Origin: Dehalococcoidia bacterium
GTDB taxonomy: Bacteria > Chloroflexota > Dehalococcoidia > UBA3495 > JAAXIE01
Direction of reading: 5' to 3'
Length of the DNA stretch: 7,405 nt
Assembly: GCA_012270525.1 (NCBI GenBank)
Contig: JAAXIE010000255.1
Coordinates: 1 to 7,405 of the forward strand
A program made the position numbers and the translations under genes. Below are positions 5,984 to 7,405 of this stretch, piece after piece (position 1 is the first letter of the stretch; the number at the start of each line of letters is the position of its first letter). The notes beneath the pieces are model-generated. The model was not told where the DNA came from. It worked only from the letters and a program-made list of their open reading frames with translations, and made no database searches.

Positions 5984-6829
5984 CTACGCCAGTTCCTTCA
6001 TCACCTGCTCGTACTCTTCCTTGTTGGGTGCGCGCCCGTGGAAATCCGGGTTATTTTCCATCATTCTCACCCCTTTGCCCTTTACGGTTCGGGCCAGCAC
6101 CATGGTTGGCCGATGGCGTGTCCGGCCTGCTTGGACCAGGGCTTCGCGCACCTCTCCTATGTCATGGCCGTTCACCTCCAGTACGCGCCAGCCGAAGGCC
6201 CGCCACTTGGATGCCAGCGGTTCCAGCTTCATCACGTCGTCGGTGAAGCGGTCATTCTGGATGCGGTTGCGGTCGATGATTCCGATGAGGTTATTCAGGC
6301 CGTAATGGGAAGCGGACATGGCTGCCTCCCAAATCTGGCCCTCGTCGCATTCCCCGTCACCCAGTAGAGCGTAGACCTTGTACTGTTTCCCCGATAGCCG
6401 TGCCGCAAGGGCTGCTCCCACAGCGAAGGACAGTCCCTGCCCCAAAGACCCGGAGTTCATTTCGACCCCTGGTGTTCGCGGGTGGGCATGCCCCTGCAGA
6501 AGGGCACCCGTCTTGCGGAAGCTCCACAACTCCTCCCGGGGGAAGTAGCCCAGCTTGGCGAGCACCACGTACAAACCAGGACAGGCGTGACCCTTGCTGA
6601 GGATGAAGCGGTCCCGGTCGGGCCACTTGGGGTTGGAAGGATCGTGCCTCAGGACGCCAAAGTAAAGGGCCACCAGGATATCCATCTCGGAAAGAGACCC
6701 GCCTGGGTGCCCGCTGCCAGCCTGATAGATGGTCTCGATGGCGTCGCGACGTAGCGCGCGAGCAATGCCCTCCAGTTCCTCTAGGGTGTGACCATCGTCT
6801 TGCCTGGAGACACTGCTTCTTCTTGCCAC
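5984..6829 (-). CDS. Transketolase, N-terminal subunit (thiamine-diphosphate-binding domain)
   Basis: This is the first half of the split transketolase, carrying the pyrophosphate-binding domain. The 281-residue product has AGSGHPGGSLSEMD (37-50) with the conserved His41, RFILSKGHACPGLY (74-87) with His81 and HPRTPGVEMNSGSLGQGLS (116-134). The thiamine-diphosphate/metal motif starts at GDGE (157-160) and ends at DRN (186-188), with EGQIWEAAMSASHYGLNN between. The tail, TVKGKGV (248-254) and DFHGRAPNKEEY (262-273), is also typical. The start is GTG at 6829, preceded by AGGGAG (6839-6844) nine bases upstream. It is the first gene of the minus-strand cluster and has its own predicted promoter. 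Its product should need the C subunit encoded about 670 bases downstream. 1-deoxyxylulose-5-phosphate synthase was considered, but the split arrangement and motif details fit transketolase better. Confidence 0.93.
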   Translation of the reverse strand: MARRSSVSRQDDGHTLEELEGIARALRRDAIETIYQAGSGHPGGSLSEMDILVALYFGVLRHDPSNPKWPDRDRFILSKGHACPGLYVVLAKLGYFPREELWSFRKTGALLQGHAHPRTPGVEMNSGSLGQGLSFAVGAALAARLSGKQYKVYALLGDGECDEGQIWEAAMSASHYGLNNLIGIIDRNRIQNDRFTDDVMKLEPLASKWRAFGWRVLEVNGHDIGEVREALVQAGRTRHRPTMVLARTVKGKGVRMMENNPDFHGRAPNKEEYEQVMKELA

Positions 6830-6838
6830 CTAGTCTTT

Positions 6839-6844
6839 CTCCCT
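6839..6844 (-). promoter_or_regulatory. Ribosome-binding site of the transketolase N subunit
   Basis: AGGGAG on the minus strand with a nine-base spacer to the GTG at 6829-6827. It supports the GTG start. Confidence 0.6.
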
Positions 6845-6862
6845 GGTCCTACTCTCAGGCCG

Positions 6863-6892
6863 ATTATATTAGGCTCCCTGAAAGGGTGTCCA
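6863..6892 (-). promoter_or_regulatory. Predicted sigma-70-type promoter of the transketolase cluster
   Basis: On the minus strand, TGGACA (plus 6887-6892, 5/6 match) is followed after 18 bases by a perfect TATAAT (6863-6868). Predicted start is near 6856, giving a leader of about 27 bases containing the ribosome-binding site. Confidence 0.65.
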
Positions 6893-6901
6893 TATTCAGC
6901 C

Positions 6902-6920
6902 ATTGGTACCTATTGGTGCC
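6902..6920. repeat. Direct repeat ATTGGTRCC in the divergent promoter region
   Basis: ATTGGTACC (6902-6910) and ATTGGTGCC (6912-6920) are ten bases apart, about one helical turn. They overlap the -35 and spacer of the rightward promoter and lie just upstream of the leftward -35. This is a candidate regulator-binding site. Confidence 0.35.
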
Positions 6921-6932
6921 GTTGCCTATAAT
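6903..6932 (+). promoter_or_regulatory. Predicted promoter of the amidohydrolase gene
   Basis: TTGGTA (6903-6908, 4/6 match) is followed after 18 bases by a perfect TATAAT (6927-6932). Predicted start is at about 6939-6940, effectively at the start codon, so the transcript would be leaderless or nearly so. Confidence 0.6.
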
Positions 6933-6942
6933 CCATGGCGTG

Positions 6943-7405
6943 ATGATCGATGTTCATACCCACATTCTCCCGCCCAGTTTCCATGCGCATCGCGGAGACT
7001 ATATCCGTCGGGATGATACCTTTGCGACCCTGTTTTCGGCTGCCAAGGCGAGGATGGCGACCGCGGAACAACTGGTGGATGCCATGGACCGGGCCGGAGT
7101 GGACGTTGCCGTCGTCATGGGCTACGGCTGGACCGACCCTCAAACCGCCCAGGAGGCCAACGATTATCTGCTCAACAGCGCAGCGCGTTACCCGCAACGT
7201 CTCCTGCCCTTCTGTGGTGCCAGTCCCGCTTGGGGACAGCTTGCCCTAGCCGAGGTGGAACGGTGCGCTGCCGCTGGAGCCAGGGGTATTGGCGAACTGC
7301 ATCCCGACACGCAAGGACTGGATATCACCGACTCCCCCGCCATGGCAGCGTTCATGCGGACGGCCGACGCGCTGGGGATGCCGGTTCTAGTGCACAGTTC
7401 CGAGC
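6943..7405 (+). CDS. Amidohydrolase-family metal-dependent hydrolase, N-terminal part (runs off right edge)
   Basis: The open frame from ATG at 6943 runs 154 codons to the edge without a stop. It begins MIDVHTHILPPSF, with the HxH metal-binding pair (His5, His7) on the first barrel strand as in the amidohydrolase superfamily. Later strands read GVDVAVVMGYG (52-62), ARGIGELHPDTQGLD (113-127) and GMPVLVHSSE (145-154), where His151 is positioned like the next metal ligand. This resembles the amidohydrolase 2 group, which includes decarboxylases and hydrolases related to ACMSD, and the protein is probably cytosolic. The catalytic C-terminal Asp region is outside the window, so the substrate and even the reaction type cannot be assigned. 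GTG at 6940 is in frame directly before the ATG and could be the start. There is no Shine-Dalgarno, and the -10 box ends only seven bases before the GTG. Confidence 0.82.
   Translation, partial: MIDVHTHILPPSFHAHRGDYIRRDDTFATLFSAAKARMATAEQLVDAMDRAGVDVAVVMGYGWTDPQTAQEANDYLLNSAARYPQRLLPFCGASPAWGQLALAEVERCAAAGARGIGELHPDTQGLDITDSPAMAAFMRTADALGMPVLVHSSE

Noticed and set aside
5843..6367. 174-codon plus-strand frame over the transketolase N region
   Set aside because: It is antisense to the transketolase N subunit and to the start of the membrane protein gene. The composition is typical of a shadow frame and no motif was seen.
4367..6829. A single transketolase gene broken by an insertion
   Set aside because: Each half has its own start, ribosome-binding site and complete domain boundaries, as in natural split transketolases. 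No target-site duplication or terminal inverted repeat was seen around the middle gene.

Overview
The window is compact, GC-rich bacterial chromosome with five complete genes, two genes cut by the window edges, and short intergenic gaps. Several genes start at non-ATG codons: GTG for the transketolase N subunit, TTG for proB and probably TTG for the membrane protein. Transketolase is split into two subunits. The proteins and the split enzyme would fit a Chloroflexota (Dehalococcoidia-like) or similar genome, but that assignment is a low-confidence impression and not a database result. No rRNA, tRNA, CRISPR array, insertion sequence or phage gene was seen.

Layout. (1) Positions 1-1394, minus strand: the N-terminal half of the transcription-repair coupling factor Mfd, running off the left edge. 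(2) Positions 1395-1569: a divergent promoter region serving mfd leftward and proB rightward, with a 12-bp perfect palindrome in the proB leader. (3) Positions 1570-4347, plus strand: proB, proA and a small uncharacterised gene, closely packed as an apparent operon. ProB and ProA make glutamate-5-semialdehyde, the precursor that cyclises on the way to proline. (4) Positions 4367-6829, minus strand and converging on the proline operon: transketolase N subunit, a small two-helix membrane protein with a tetrapeptide repeat, then transketolase C subunit. (5) Positions 6830-6942: a second divergent region with back-to-back promoters. (6) From 6943 to the right edge, plus strand: the start of a metal-dependent amidohydrolase-family gene, apparently expressed from a nearly leaderless transcript.

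The well-understood genes are housekeeping: DNA repair coupled to transcription, proline synthesis and the non-oxidative pentose phosphate pathway. The unusual parts are the repeat-bearing membrane protein gene lying between two halves of one cytosolic enzyme, the unknown gene at the end of the proline operon whose only good Shine-Dalgarno sequence points at an ACG codon, and the very short or absent leader of the amidohydrolase gene. No obviously new multi-gene system is evident. The transketolase-membrane protein cluster is the best candidate for something undescribed.
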